Below, one piece after another: positions 8,419 through 21,750 of a stretch of 64,000 bases of DNA. The first letter of the stretch is position 1, and every line of letters begins with the position of its first letter. Below the pieces are notes generated by a model. It saw only the letters and a program-made list of their open reading frames with translations, had not been told where the DNA came from and did not search any database. The DNA is from WTFV01 sp965200895 (lineage in GTDB: Bacteria > Acidobacteriota > Vicinamibacteria > Vicinamibacterales > UBA8438): assembly GCA_965200895.1 (NCBI GenBank), contig CBDAVM010000001.1:248001-312000 (forward strand), given 5' to 3'. A program made the translations under genes and the position numbers.

Positions 8419-9866
8419 CAGACGCGCTCCGCCAGGCCGGCCGCCTCGGCCGGATGCCTGCGGTACGGCCCCGGCACTTCGCCGCAGAGGCGAGGCGTCG
8501 GAAACACCTTTCCCGGATTGCAGATGTAATCGGGATCGAACGCGCACCGCACGAGCTGCATCGTGTCGAGGTCGCTCTCACTGAACATCCTGGGCAGGTG
8601 CTCGGCCTTGTCGGCGCCAACGCCGTGCTCGCCGGTGATGGAACCGTCTGCGTCGAGACAGTAGGTCAGGATCTCGGACGCGACCTCCTGCGCGAGATCG
8701 GCCTGCCCCTCGATACGCTCGTCGTAGCAGACCAGCGGGTGGAGATTGCCGTCGCCGGCGTGAAACACGTTACCAATCTTCAGGCCGGACCTGGCGGACA
8801 GGTCACGGATACGGCTGAGCACCTCCGGCAGCCGGGTGCGCGGGATCACGCCATCCTGCACGTAGTAGCTCGGCGAGACGCGCCCCATCGCCGCGAACGC
8901 CGCCTTGCGCCCCTGCCAGAAACGAGCCCGCTGCTCGGCGGTGCGCGCGATCTGGATCTCGCTCGCCCGGGCCTCGTTGCAGACCTCCTCGACGCGGGCA
9001 AAGAGGGCCGACACGTCCGCCTCCGCGCCGTCGAGCTCGACGATCAGGATCGCCTCTGTCTGCGGGAAGTTCGGGTGCACCGCCGCCTCGGCCGCCTCGA
9101 TCGTCACCCGATCCATCATTTCCACCGCCGCGGGAATGATGCCGGCGCCGATGATGCCGGAAACCGCGTTCCCGGCCGCGGCCGTCGAGTCGAACGCGGC
9201 CAGCAGCGTCTCGACCGCGGCCGGCTTGCGCAACAGGTTCAGGACGACCTTCGTAACGACGGCCAGCGTCCCCTCCGATCCGACCAGCACCCCGAGCAGG
9301 TCGAGGCCGGGCGCGTCGAGCGCGGGCCCGCCCAGATGCACGAGCTCCCCGTCCGGCAGCACCGCCTCCACCCCGAGGACGTGGTGCACCGTGAAGCCGT
9401 ACTTCAGGCAGTGGGCGCCGCCGGAGTTCTCGGCGAGGTTGCCGCCGATGGAGCAGATGACCTGACTCGACGGGTCGGGAGCGTAGTAGTAGCCGGCCGC
9501 CGCCACCGCCTTGCTGACGTCGAGGTTCATCACGCCGGGCTCGACCGTGATGCGGCGGTTCGGGATGTCGACGTCCAGGATGCGGTTCATCCGCGTCATC
9601 ACGATCAGGACGCCGTCGGGGTGCGGCATCGCCCCCCCGGAGAGACCCGTTCCCTGGCCGCGCGCCACGAACGGAACATGGTGCTGGTGGCAGAGCCGGA
9701 CGATGCGCTGCACCTGGTCGGCCGCAGTGGGCAACACGACCACCCCCGGCTTGGAGCGCAGCTTCACGAGCCCGTCGGTCTCGTAGGTCAACAGCTCGCC
9801 GTCGTCACGCACGACGCCATCCGGCCCCACGATGCGCTCTAGCGCCGCAATGAGGTGCCCTTCCAT
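8418..9866 (-). CDS. glcD: Glycolate oxidase catalytic FAD subunit GlcD
   Basis: 482 aa, the normal length. The start at 9866 (MEGHLIAALERIVG) has GGGGACC upstream. The FAD-binding PCMH domain shows VARGQGTGLSGGAMPHPDG, TVEPGVMNLDVS and ICSIGGNLAENSGGAHCLKYG. The C-terminal cap has IGNVFHAGDGNLHPLVCYD and GSITGEHGVGADK, the conserved His-rich GlcD/D-lactate dehydrogenase signatures. It catalyses oxidation of glycolate or another 2-hydroxy acid. It is the first gene of glcDE. Confidence 0.95.
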   Translation of the reverse strand: MEGHLIAALERIVGPDGVVRDDGELLTYETDGLVKLRSKPGVVVLPTAADQVQRIVRLCHQHHVPFVARGQGTGLSGGAMPHPDGVLIVMTRMNRILDVDIPNRRITVEPGVMNLDVSKAVAAAGYYYAPDPSSQVICSIGGNLAENSGGAHCLKYGFTVHHVLGVEAVLPDGELVHLGGPALDAPGLDLLGVLVGSEGTLAVVTKVVLNLLRKPAAVETLLAAFDSTAAAGNAVSGIIGAGIIPAAVEMMDRVTIEAAEAAVHPNFPQTEAILIVELDGAEADVSALFARVEEVCNEARASEIQIARTAEQRARFWQGRKAAFAAMGRVSPSYYVQDGVIPRTRLPEVLSRIRDLSARSGLKIGNVFHAGDGNLHPLVCYDERIEGQADLAQEVASEILTYCLDADGSITGEHGVGADKAEHLPRMFSESDLDTMQLVRCAFDPDYICNPGKVFPTPRLCGEVPGPYRRHPAEAAGLAERV

Positions 9867-10017
9867 GTCGTTCGGTCCCCTTCCACTGGTCGATCCCCCG
9901 TCCGCAGGACACCGGTGCCGCCGGCGGCGGCTGGCGCCTGCTCGACGTCTTTCCCGGCCCGGCAATGGCCCGTGGCGGCTCCGCCCACCAGAACGCTCCG
10001 GCAGTCCGCCCTCTCCC

Positions 10018-10105
10018 GGCCCGGAAATCGTCGCCTGCGGCTCCGTTTCCCGCCCGCCAAGCCTCACCGGGAGTCTGCACCGTTTCCACCGGCGCAGACT
10101 CCCGG
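10018..10105 (-). repeat. Dispersed hairpin repeat family, copy 2
   Basis: Read on the minus strand it starts CCGGGAGTCTGC, with a perfect 12-bp inverted partner GCAGACTCCCGG across a 15-nt loop (arms 10094-10105 and 10067-10078). It continues to CGGAGCCGCAGGCGACGAT and CCGGGCC. It lies between glcD and the M64 peptidase gene, just past the stop of the latter. A more decayed partial copy is visible at about 9950-9990. Confidence 0.8.
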
Positions 10106-10116
10106 GGCGCCGACTC

Positions 10117-11655
10117 TCAGGGCCTCGAGTACTGGTCTATCACCCGCGAGATCGCCCGCTGACAGACCCGGCAGAAACCGACCGGGTTGCGCGTGAACAT
10201 GATGCAGTCAATCTCCGGCCGGTAGAAACCGGTCGGCTCGTAGGAGGCGCCCTCGAATGCGCCGACCCTCCCGGCGTGGGGCATCGAGGCCAGCAGCGCC
10301 GTCTCCCGCTCCATCTGCTCGTTGAAGAGCCGGTCCATCCGGGTCTCGGGCGCCCCGGCCTCCCGCAGATCCTGGCGTTCGCGCTGCGCTGCGGAGCTGC
10401 CGGCCTCGAAAGCCTCCTTGTCCCACGGCGTCGGCAACGGCGTGTCCGACTCGATCAGGTCACCCCACTTGACGTCATCCGGGTCGTGCAGGGCCGTCAC
10501 GTTCGGCTCCCATGGCTCCGGGTGATACGCGGCGCCGGTCTCGTACGCCACGTCCGACGTGTAGTACTCGTCGGCCAGACCGGCGAAGTGATGGCCGAAT
10601 TCGTGGATGAAGACGTACTCCGCAAAGCCGGTGTCGGCCGCGGCGGTGGCCTGGAAGTTGAAGATCCCACCCCCGCCGTACTGCTCCTCGTTGACCAGAA
10701 TCTCGATGAACTCGTACGGCGCCGCCGACGCGGCGTCGCGCAGCGCGCGGTTGTCGTAGGTCAGCAGATAGCGTTCCGAATCGAAGATGTTGTACTCGGC
10801 CGACAGCGGCGTGCGGCGGAACTGACCGGCGCGGGGGCGGCTGACGCCGGATTCGACCGACGGCAGATGAATCGCCCACACGTTGAAGTCGTTCTTCCGG
10901 CTGAGGAAGGGCTCCTCCTCGAAAAGAGCGTCGGTCAGCCGCGTCGCGTCGGCGCGGAACTTGTCCGCTTCGTCCTCCGTGTAGCCCTCGCCGAGGACCA
11001 GCAGATCGACCTTTTCCGACGGTGGTCCGCTCGTGAACACCGACCATACCTCCGTGACGGCGGCGCGGTCGGTCGGATTGACGAAGCGCGAATTCGGATC
11101 GACGACGGTCGACCAGATCTCGTGAAAGCTGTTCTCGGCATCTCGCACCTTCAGCACGACCTGCACCGGTCGCCGTGGCCACGGAAACCGCAGCGACTCG
11201 TGGAACGTGCGGTAGCTCTCTCGTGATTCCGGCGTCGTTTCCCACTCGCCGTAGATCGACGCAAAGCCGCGAGAGTAGATCACCCGGTTCGTCCGGCGGT
11301 CGATGACCTCGAACAGGTACTTGCCGAGATTGAGATCGTCCACCAGACGCGTGCGGCTGCCGGCCCACGGCCCGTCGGAAACCACCCGATCGAGAGAGAG
11401 GATCTCCGTCCCGAGACCACCGGCGTGAAAGTAATCGACGCGCATCGTCCTGTCCACGAAGTGCGCGTCGAAGCTCCCGTCCCCCGCCGACTGAACTGCC
11501 GTCCCCGGCCGACTGCCGGCGCCCGGTTCGCTCCCTGCCGCCACGGCACCGGAAAGGCTGCCGCCGGCGGCTACCGCCACCACCACGACACACGCCGCCA
11601 GGACAACTGCCACGAGCCCCGGGGCGCCCCGCCTCCGTCGCTGCTCAGGTTCCAT
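10117..11655 (-). CDS. M64 (IgA-peptidase-like) zinc metallopeptidase, exported or membrane-anchored
   Basis: 512 aa. An Arg-rich N-terminus is followed by a hydrophobic segment at about residues 13-40, a signal or anchor. The central part has the peptidase M64 N-terminal beta domain and the catalytic domain with VDLLVLGEGYTEDEADKF and the zinc site HEFGHHFAGLADEYY (HExxH with downstream D/E). Members are secreted proteases of largely unknown substrate. A TAGAAT -10-like hexamer ends only six bases before the ATG, suggesting a nearly leaderless transcript. A hairpin repeat follows the stop. Confidence 0.88.
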   Translation of the reverse strand: MEPEQRRRRGAPGLVAVVLAACVVVVAVAAGGSLSGAVAAGSEPGAGSRPGTAVQSAGDGSFDAHFVDRTMRVDYFHAGGLGTEILSLDRVVSDGPWAGSRTRLVDDLNLGKYLFEVIDRRTNRVIYSRGFASIYGEWETTPESRESYRTFHESLRFPWPRRPVQVVLKVRDAENSFHEIWSTVVDPNSRFVNPTDRAAVTEVWSVFTSGPPSEKVDLLVLGEGYTEDEADKFRADATRLTDALFEEEPFLSRKNDFNVWAIHLPSVESGVSRPRAGQFRRTPLSAEYNIFDSERYLLTYDNRALRDAASAAPYEFIEILVNEEQYGGGGIFNFQATAAADTGFAEYVFIHEFGHHFAGLADEYYTSDVAYETGAAYHPEPWEPNVTALHDPDDVKWGDLIESDTPLPTPWDKEAFEAGSSAAQRERQDLREAGAPETRMDRLFNEQMERETALLASMPHAGRVGAFEGASYEPTGFYRPEIDCIMFTRNPVGFCRVCQRAISRVIDQYSRP

Positions 11656-11661
11656 GTCGAC

Positions 11662-11667
11662 ATTCTA
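11662..11667 (-). promoter_or_regulatory. Putative -10 box (TAGAAT) of the M64 gene
   Basis: Minus-strand GGCGGTAGAATGTC is shared with 36664-36669 and 39102-39107, each upstream of a minus-strand gene. Here only six bases separate it from the start codon. No good -35 is visible. Confidence 0.4.
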
Positions 11668-11798
11668 CCGCCGACCGCCCGCCCCGCCACCGACCGCTCG
11701 CCACCCTCGTTCCACTCCGCCCGTCTTCCGAACACCGGAACCGGAATGTCGCAGTCCTTCGCACGCGACCCGACCGCGACGACCTTCTCTCCCAATCC

Positions 11799-12536
11799 CT
11801 AGTCGCTGACCGCCAGTTCGCCCGAAACTATCGGCCGCGTCCGCGGCAGCTTCCCCCGATACGCCAGATATCCCACGAGCCCGAGCAACCCCACGAACAC
11901 CACCAGTTTCAGCACGTTCCCCGGTCCGTCGAGCGGTACCACTCCCCACAAGAGCCACAACACCGGCTGCGCAACGCATACCGCCCACAGGAAGCCATAG
12001 AAGAACCGACGTTCGTGTCCCTCGCCCCGGGTCGATGACTTCACGCGCGGCAGCCGCCCCGCCGCGCCGAGAATCCAAACCGCCCCCGCCAGCGGAAAAT
12101 AGCCCGCATCGTAGATCGGCCCCATCCGCCAATCCCCCGTGAACGCCGCCCACGACAACCCGCCGAAATTCAGCAATCCGAACGAAAGCACCGCGCTCCA
12201 CGCGAAGGTGTAGCACACGCGTCTGTACAGCGGATTCGGTCGATCCTCCGTGAACCGAATGATGTACGGCTGCGGCTCCACCCCCGGCAGCCGCCCTCCA
12301 AACCCCGCGATGCCCGTGCCCACCAGCACCACGCCGAGCCACACCGCCATTCGCCGGTCGAAACCACCCGCAAACAGATCGAACGTCAACGGACCGGGCG
12401 CCAGAAAGAAAACCCAGATCCAGATCGGCCAGTGCGCCAGTCGGTACAGCACCGTATTCCGGGTGCGAATTCTGCGCTCGCCCGCCAGTTCCACCGGAAT
12501 GCCGCGACAATCCGTCCGCCCCGCTGCCCGCGTCAT
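11799..12536 (-). CDS. Hypothetical multi-pass membrane protein
   Basis: 245 aa from the ATG at 12536, preceded by AGAGGGC. The frame stays open upstream, but those codons would run through the rRNA terminator and the 5S gene, so the internal start is preferred. About five to six hydrophobic segments are visible, including WPIWIWVFFLAPGPLTF, MAVWLGVVLVGTGIAGFGG, WSAVLSFGLLNFGGLSWAAF, FLWAVCVAQPVLWLLWGVV and LKLVVFVGLLGLVGYLAY. I recognise no family. It sits directly downstream of the rRNA operon in the same orientation and is insulated by the terminator. Confidence 0.7.
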   Translation of the reverse strand: MTRAAGRTDCRGIPVELAGERRIRTRNTVLYRLAHWPIWIWVFFLAPGPLTFDLFAGGFDRRMAVWLGVVLVGTGIAGFGGRLPGVEPQPYIIRFTEDRPNPLYRRVCYTFAWSAVLSFGLLNFGGLSWAAFTGDWRMGPIYDAGYFPLAGAVWILGAAGRLPRVKSSTRGEGHERRFFYGFLWAVCVAQPVLWLLWGVVPLDGPGNVLKLVVFVGLLGLVGYLAYRGKLPRTRPIVSGELAVSD

Positions 12537-12569
12537 GTGCCCTCTGCGCCCGCCCCAATACCCGCCCAT

Positions 12570-12604
12570 AAAGAAACGCCCGGACTCGTCCTTCGAGCCC
12601 GGGC
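12570..12604 (-). terminator. Intrinsic terminator of the rRNA operon
   Basis: The minus strand reads GCCCGGGCTCG-AAGGA-CGAGTCCGGGC followed by GTTTCTTT: an 11-bp stem with one G-U pair, a 5-nt loop and a U-rich tail. It lies just past the 5S gene. Confidence 0.93.
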
Positions 12605-12615
12605 GCCACGAAAAC

Positions 12616-12732
12616 TCCCGGCAGCGACCTGCTCTCCCACGGAGCTGCCCCCGCAGTACCATCGGCGGAAGAGGGCTTAACTGCCGTGTTCGGCATGGGA
12701 ACGGGTGTTTCCCCTCTCCTATGACCACCGGA
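12616..12732 (-). rRNA. rrf: 5S ribosomal RNA
   Basis: The minus strand contains the conserved 5S core: CCCGTTCCCATGCCGAACAC, GTTAAGCCC and GCCGATGGTACTG. The 5'-end CGGTGGTCATAGG and 3'-end CTGCCGGGAG can pair in part as the closing stem. It is about 117 nt; the ends are set by homology and good to a few bases. Confidence 0.93.
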
Positions 12733-12822
12733 AAACCTGAACCGCCGGGCCCGCCGCCGCCCCGCTGGCGGACGGCCGGCCCGGCGCGCTCCATTTCAAA
12801 GAACACCGATCCACCGCTCCCT

Positions 12823-12853
12823 CCAACTGAATACCCTACAAACGGCAGCTTCC
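12823..12853 (-). other. 3' strand of the pre-23S processing stem
   Basis: In the transcript this segment (containing CCGTTTGTAGGGTATTCAG) is complementary to 15993-16025 upstream of the 23S, giving about 30 near-perfect pairs, the expected RNase III stem around pre-23S rRNA. Confidence 0.75.
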
Positions 12854-12871
12854 CGACGCACGCGAATGAAA

Positions 12872-15862
<2,991 letters not shown>

Positions 15863-15992
15863 ACACTCGATGACTGACGAACTCGAGGAATCCGGAGCCG
15901 CCGCCTGAGCCCGGTCGCCCGGCGCCCGCATGGCGGCAACCCTCGCAGTCCCGGAATCGCGTCAGCCCCTTCATTGAGCACTACGTCATTAC

Positions 15993-16025
15993 GGAAAGCT
16001 ACCGTTTGTAGGGTATTCAGTTGTC
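15993..16025 (-). other. 5' strand of the pre-23S processing stem
   Basis: It is complementary to 12823-12853 in the transcript, sharing ACTGAATACCCTACAAACGG read on the minus strand. It lies between tRNA-Ala and the 23S 5' end. Confidence 0.75.
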
Positions 16026-16128
16026 AAAGACCGGCCCCGTGGATCGCACGACCCGATGCCCCTGGCAGCGGAGTCAACGTCCACCGGTCGAATCGAACCC
16101 CTCCTTCCGGCCGGAAGCCGGCGGAGGC

Positions 16129-16205
16129 TGGTGGAGAATACCGGGCTCGAACCGGCGACCTCCTGGTTGCAAACCAGGCGCTCTCCCAGACTGAGCTAAT
16201 TCCCC
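16129..16205 (-). tRNA. tRNA-Ala (TGC), CCA encoded
   Basis: The minus strand begins GGGGAATTAGCTCAG, has anticodon loop TTTGCAA (TGC) and T-arm GGTTCGAGCCC, and closes with ATTCTCCACCA. Acceptor and T arms pair. It is 77 nt including the CCA. It is the second tRNA in the 16S-23S spacer, after tRNA-Ile, as is common in bacteria. Confidence 0.97.
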
Positions 16206-16307
16206 GACACGGTTCAAAGAGCCATCCCGCCAGCGCGCCGTGCGTCGAACTCAGCCGAGCGGCCAATCCCAATCGCGGCGGTTTTCGTCCGCCAGCGCAA
16301 TTGGTGT

Positions 16308-16384
16308 TGGTGGGCCTGGGTAGATTTGAACTACCGACCCCACGCTTATCAAGCGTGTGCTCTGACCAACTGAGCTACAGGCCC
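16308..16384 (-). tRNA. tRNA-Ile (GAT), CCA encoded
   Basis: The minus strand begins GGGCCTGTAGCTCAG, has anticodon loop TTGATAA (GAT) and T-arm GTTCAAATC, and ends CAGGCCCACCA. It is 77 nt including CCA. It is the first tRNA of the rRNA spacer. Confidence 0.97.
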
Positions 16385-16407
16385 GGCGAGCCCCACGCCC
16401 CGACTTG

Positions 16408-16431
16408 CGGGTTCTCTCAAAACTGAACAGG
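16408..16431 (-). other. 3' strand of the pre-16S processing stem
   Basis: The minus strand CCTGTTCAGTT-TTGAG-AGAACCCG pairs with leader segment 18237-18260, leaving a five-base internal mismatch: a likely RNase III stem around pre-16S rRNA. Confidence 0.7.
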
Positions 16432-16550
16432 ACGAAAACACAGGAAACACGCACCGCGCGACCTTGACCGCGCGCGGCCCAACCGAGTATCAGATCGATC
16501 TCGAGATTGTCGTGACGCGCCGACCGAAGCCGGGCGCCACGAGGCTTCTC

Positions 16551-18108
<1,558 letters not shown>

Positions 18109-18236
18109 AAAACGCAGGATCCCGGCGCCGGTTGAAGGCAGCCGGAGTCCATGGACTCAGCACGAGAGCCGGATGGCTCTGCGTTGTCTCGAATTGGGTG
18201 TCAAGGCTGATACTCGACGTGTTTCCACGTCAACGT

Positions 18237-18260
18237 CCTGTTCAGTTCTCAAAGAACCCG
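18237..18260 (-). other. 5' strand of the pre-16S processing stem
   Basis: The minus strand CGGGTTCTTTGAGAACTGAACAGG region is complementary to 16408-16431 apart from five central bases. Confidence 0.7.
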
Positions 18261-18330
18261 ATTACGCTCGGGGTCTTCCCGACCGCGGGTGCCGCCGGGC
18301 GCCGAAGCGCGCCAAGCGGACAGACGGGTA

Positions 18331-18359
18331 ATGCTACAGATCGCGCGGCCGGGTGTCAA
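18331..18359 (-). promoter_or_regulatory. rRNA operon promoter (TTGACA-17-TAGCAT)
   Basis: The minus strand has TTGACA at 18359-18354, a 17-bp spacer and TAGCAT at 18336-18331, about 220 bp before the 16S 5' end. The -35 lies inside the tyrS coding tail. The first three bases of the -10 are the tyrS TAG stop. Confidence 0.85.
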
Positions 18360-19857
18360 CAGCAGCCGGGGATTTTTTCAGGCGGGACGACTGGTCGGGC
18401 GGAGGGCTCCCGCGGCCGGCCGTCGTCGGGTCGGTCGCGGCGTGGACCGAGTCGCCTGTGCACACCGGCCCGCCGTCCAACTCGTGCACCGGTGCATCGG
18501 GCGCAGCGGGGGCCGCCGGCCCGACCGGGTCGGCCGGGACGGACCCGCGCAAAGAGGCCGTCGGGGAATCGGGCTTGGCGGGAGCCGCCGGGCCGACCGG
18601 CTGTTCGCATGCCGCGTGGGCCTTCGGGCCGTCCGCATGGGGGTGGATTCGCAGCACCCGCCGCTTGCCGACCTGCAGCACGAACGGAGCCCGATCGGCG
18701 GGAACCGAGTGGAACCGGTGCGTGATCCGTTCGCCGTTGACGGTCACGCTGTTCTGGGCGAAGAGCCGGTTGGCGTCCGCGTTCGACTTCGCGAGGCCTG
18801 CTTCGACCATGATGGCCGACAGGCGCCGGCCGCCAGCGGGGACCGCGACCGACCAGTCGGCGATGTCGGTGGGCGCCTCCCGACGCGCGAAGCGGCGCTC
18901 GAACGCCTCGGCCGCGTCCCGGGCCGCGCCGGCGGAGTGGAAGTCGGTGACGATCCGGGTCGCAAGCTCCACCTTGACCTGCTTGGGATGGGTCGCACCG
19001 GACGCGACACGGGCTTTCAACCCGTCGATGTCGGCGAGCGAGAGGTCGGTCAGCAACTCGTGGTAGCTCCACATCAGCTCGTCCGAGACCGACATGAGCT
19101 TGCCGAACATCTCGCCCGGCGGCTCGGCGATCCCGACGTAGTTGGCGGCGGACTTCGACATCTTTTCGGTACCGTCCAGCCCCACGAGCAGCGGGGTGGT
19201 CATCACGATCTGCGGCTCGACGCCGCACGCCGGCATGATGTCGCGCCCGACGTTGAGGTTGAACAACTGGTCGGTCCCCCCGAGCTCCACGTCCGCCCGC
19301 AGGTGGACGGAGTCGTAGGCCTGCGCCAGGGGATACAGGAACTCGTGGATGGCAATTGGCCGCCCCGCGTCGTACCGCTTCCGGAAATCGCGCCGCTCCA
19401 GCATCTGCGCCACGTTGTACCGCGCCGCCAGGCGGATCCAGCCGTCGCTGCCGAGAGCGCGGAGCCAGCCGCTGTTGAAATCGATCACCGTCCGGTCGGG
19501 ATCGAGCAGCTTGAACACCTGCTTCCTGTAGGTTTCCGCGTTCTCCTCGATCTGCTCCCGGGTCAGCGGGGGACGCGTCTTCGACCGGCCGGTCGGGTCG
19601 CCGACAAGACCCGTGAAGTCGCCGATCAGGAAGATGACCCGGTGGCCGAGATCCTGAAAGTGCTTCATCTTGCGGAGCAGCACCGTGTGGCCGAGATGCA
19701 GGTCGGGAGCCGTCGGGTCGAACCCCACCTTCACGGTGAGCGGGTCGCCCGACGCGGCCGAGCGCTCCAGCCGGGCCCGCAGCTCCGACTCCCTGACAAC
19801 GTCGACGCAGCCCTTGGCGAGGTACGTGATCTGCTCCTGCAGCGTCATCGGGACCAT
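18334..19857 (-). CDS. tyrS: Tyrosyl-tRNA synthetase with low-complexity C-terminal extension
   Basis: 507 aa from ATG 19857, or 504 aa from ATG 19848 (MTLQEQITYLAKG). Class I signatures are intact: HLGH in PTAPDLHLGHTVLLRK, and KMSKSAANYVG. A C-terminal S4-type RNA-binding segment (NRLFAQNSVTVNGERITHRF) follows. The catalytic-plus-S4 body ends near residue 405. About 100 Pro/Ala/Asp-rich residues follow, unlike normal TyrS of about 400-420 aa. The function of the tail is unknown. The gene is last in the purine run, and its stop codon is part of the rRNA promoter. The frame is consistent to the stop, but the tail may be weakly constrained. Confidence 0.93.
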   Translation of the reverse strand: MVPMTLQEQITYLAKGCVDVVRESELRARLERSAASGDPLTVKVGFDPTAPDLHLGHTVLLRKMKHFQDLGHRVIFLIGDFTGLVGDPTGRSKTRPPLTREQIEENAETYRKQVFKLLDPDRTVIDFNSGWLRALGSDGWIRLAARYNVAQMLERRDFRKRYDAGRPIAIHEFLYPLAQAYDSVHLRADVELGGTDQLFNLNVGRDIMPACGVEPQIVMTTPLLVGLDGTEKMSKSAANYVGIAEPPGEMFGKLMSVSDELMWSYHELLTDLSLADIDGLKARVASGATHPKQVKVELATRIVTDFHSAGAARDAAEAFERRFARREAPTDIADWSVAVPAGGRRLSAIMVEAGLAKSNADANRLFAQNSVTVNGERITHRFHSVPADRAPFVLQVGKRRVLRIHPHADGPKAHAACEQPVGPAAPAKPDSPTASLRGSVPADPVGPAAPAAPDAPVHELDGGPVCTGDSVHAATDPTTAGRGSPPPDQSSRLKKSPAAVDTRPRDL

Positions 19858-19917
19858 TGTACCGAGAAGAACCGGGACGCGGTTCCTGCGTACCCTGCCG
19901 GAGCCTGCCGGCCGGAG

Positions 19918-20562
19918 TCAGGGCCGCTCCACAAAACGGCGGCCGTCGATCCTCCACCCCCCGTCGAGCACCACCTGGATGGCCTGCGGATAGATGCGGT
20001 GCTCTTCGACCAGGATGCGGGCCGCGAGCGAGTCGGCCGTGTCGGTCGCCAGCACGGGCACCACCGCCTGGCGGACGATGGGGCCGTCGTCGAGCTTCGA
20101 CGTGACGACATGGACCGTGGCGCCGCTCACCCTGACCCCGTGCTCCCATGCCTGCCGCTGGGCGTCCAGACCGACGAAGGCGGGCAGCAGCGAGGGATGG
20201 ATGTTGAGAATGGCATTCGGGAACGCGGCGACGAAGCTGCGGCCGAGCAGGCGCATGAATCCGGCCAGACAGACGAGTCCGACGTCGCGCCGCTTGAGCT
20301 CCGCGGCGATCGCCATGTCGAATGCGGTCCGCGAGGCGTACTCCGAGCGGCTGAGTGCGACCGTCTCGATGCCGGCCCGGCGGGCGCGATCCAGCCCCGG
20401 TGCGTCCTTCCGGTCGGAAACGACAACCGCGATTTCCGCGTCGAGCCGACGGTCGCCGATCGCGTCGATGATTGCCTGCAGGTTGCTCCCGCGACCCGAG
20501 ATGAGGACGCCGAGCCTGCGGTTCGCGACGGCCCGCGCCGGTCCGGAATGCCGGGCGCTCAT
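19918..20562 (-). CDS. purN: Phosphoribosylglycinamide formyltransferase (GART)
   Basis: 214 aa. The start at 20562 overlaps the purM stop as ATGA. Visible motifs are LGVLISGRGSNLQAIID (phosphate-binding), LAGFMRLLG, NIHPSLLPAF (catalytic Asn/His) and SKLDDGPIV (catalytic Asp region). It transfers a formyl group from 10-formyl-THF to GAR, the third step of de novo purine synthesis. It is in an operon downstream of purM and upstream of tyrS (60-bp gap). Confidence 0.96.
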   Translation of the reverse strand: MSARHSGPARAVANRRLGVLISGRGSNLQAIIDAIGDRRLDAEIAVVVSDRKDAPGLDRARRAGIETVALSRSEYASRTAFDMAIAAELKRRDVGLVCLAGFMRLLGRSFVAAFPNAILNIHPSLLPAFVGLDAQRQAWEHGVRVSGATVHVVTSKLDDGPIVRQAVVPVLATDTADSLAARILVEEHRIYPQAIQVVLDGGWRIDGRRFVERP

Positions 20563-21635
20563 GAACCGCACGCCGCCTGCGCGTCTCCCGGGAGGGCGAC
20601 CCGGGCATACTCGACCCGGCCTCCTTCCGTTCCCGCCTCCCGGACTTCACCGATGAGCGCCGCGCCGATCTCGCCGCACGTGATGAGCTTCGACAGCACG
20701 CGGTGCGAGTCGTCCCGTGCGCAGACGACGACCAATCCGATGCCCATGTTGAAGGTGCGATACATGTCAGCCGGCGGCACCTCGCCCCGATCGCGCAGGA
20801 AATCGAAGATCGCGGGCGCCGTCCAGCGCTCCGGATCGATGATCGCGGTGCACCCGGCGGGCAGAATCCGCGGCACGTTGTCGGTCAGGCCGCCGCCGGT
20901 GATGTGCGCGAGCCCCTTCACGCACCCCGTCTCGATTACGGGCTGGACGGCCGAGCGATACGACCGGTGCGTCCGCAGCAACTCGTCGCCGACCGTGCAG
21001 TCGAACGCTTCGACGAACGAGTCGACCTGCAGTCCGAGCTTGTCGAACAGAATGCGCCGCGCGAGCGAGTAGCCGTTGGTGTGGAGTCCGCTCGAGGACA
21101 AGCCGATGAGCACGTCGCCCGGCACGATCGAGCGACCATCGATGATCCTCGTGCGGTCCACGAGGCCGACGACGAAACCGGCCAGGTCGTACTGACCGGC
21201 GGCATAGAAGCCGGGCATCTCGGCCGTCTCGCCGCCGAGAAGCGCGCAGCCGTTCTGCCGGCATCCCGTCGCGATGCCCTCGATCACGGCGGCGGACACG
21301 TCGGGGGACAGACGGCCGGTGGCGAGATAGTCGAGAAAGAACACCGGGCGCGCGCCCTGCACGAGGATGTCGTTGACACAGTGGTTGACGAGGTCCGTCC
21401 CGACCGTCGTATGCATGCCGGCCGCGACCGCCACGGCCAGCTTGGTCCCGACGCCGTCCGCGCTCGCCACCAGCACCGGTTCGTCCATCCCGGACAGATC
21501 GGGCCGGAACAGACCACCGAACGCGCCGATGTCATTCAGCACGCCGTCCGTGAACGTGCTCCCGGCGAGCCGCTTGACCCGCTCGACCACCTCCATGCCG
21601 GCATCAATGTCAACGCCCGACGTCCTGTAGTCCAT
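20559..21635 (-). CDS. purM: Phosphoribosylformylglycinamidine cyclo-ligase (AIR synthetase)
   Basis: 358 aa from the ATG at 21635 (MDYRTSGVDIDAGME). An in-frame ATG at 21650 (MAARVMDYR) is the alternative. The PurM/AIRS fold shows SADGVGTKLAVAVAAGMH, DLVNHCVNDILVQGA, GGETAEMPGFYAAGQYDLAGF and HITGGGLTDNVPRILP. It uses ATP to close FGAM to AIR. Translation is probably coupled to purN through ATGA. Confidence 0.95.
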   Translation of the reverse strand: MDYRTSGVDIDAGMEVVERVKRLAGSTFTDGVLNDIGAFGGLFRPDLSGMDEPVLVASADGVGTKLAVAVAAGMHTTVGTDLVNHCVNDILVQGARPVFFLDYLATGRLSPDVSAAVIEGIATGCRQNGCALLGGETAEMPGFYAAGQYDLAGFVVGLVDRTRIIDGRSIVPGDVLIGLSSSGLHTNGYSLARRILFDKLGLQVDSFVEAFDCTVGDELLRTHRSYRSAVQPVIETGCVKGLAHITGGGLTDNVPRILPAGCTAIIDPERWTAPAIFDFLRDRGEVPPADMYRTFNMGIGLVVVCARDDSHRVLSKLITCGEIGAALIGEVREAGTEGGRVEYARVALPGDAQAACGS

Positions 21636-21750
21636 GACCCGCGCCGCCATCCTTCCCCGGGAGCCTGTACCCCATGCCACGGCGACCCGCCACCGGATCC
21701 GGTGGCGAGCGGGCCGGCGTCCGACAGAGGGCGCGCCCCGTCGTCGCCGG

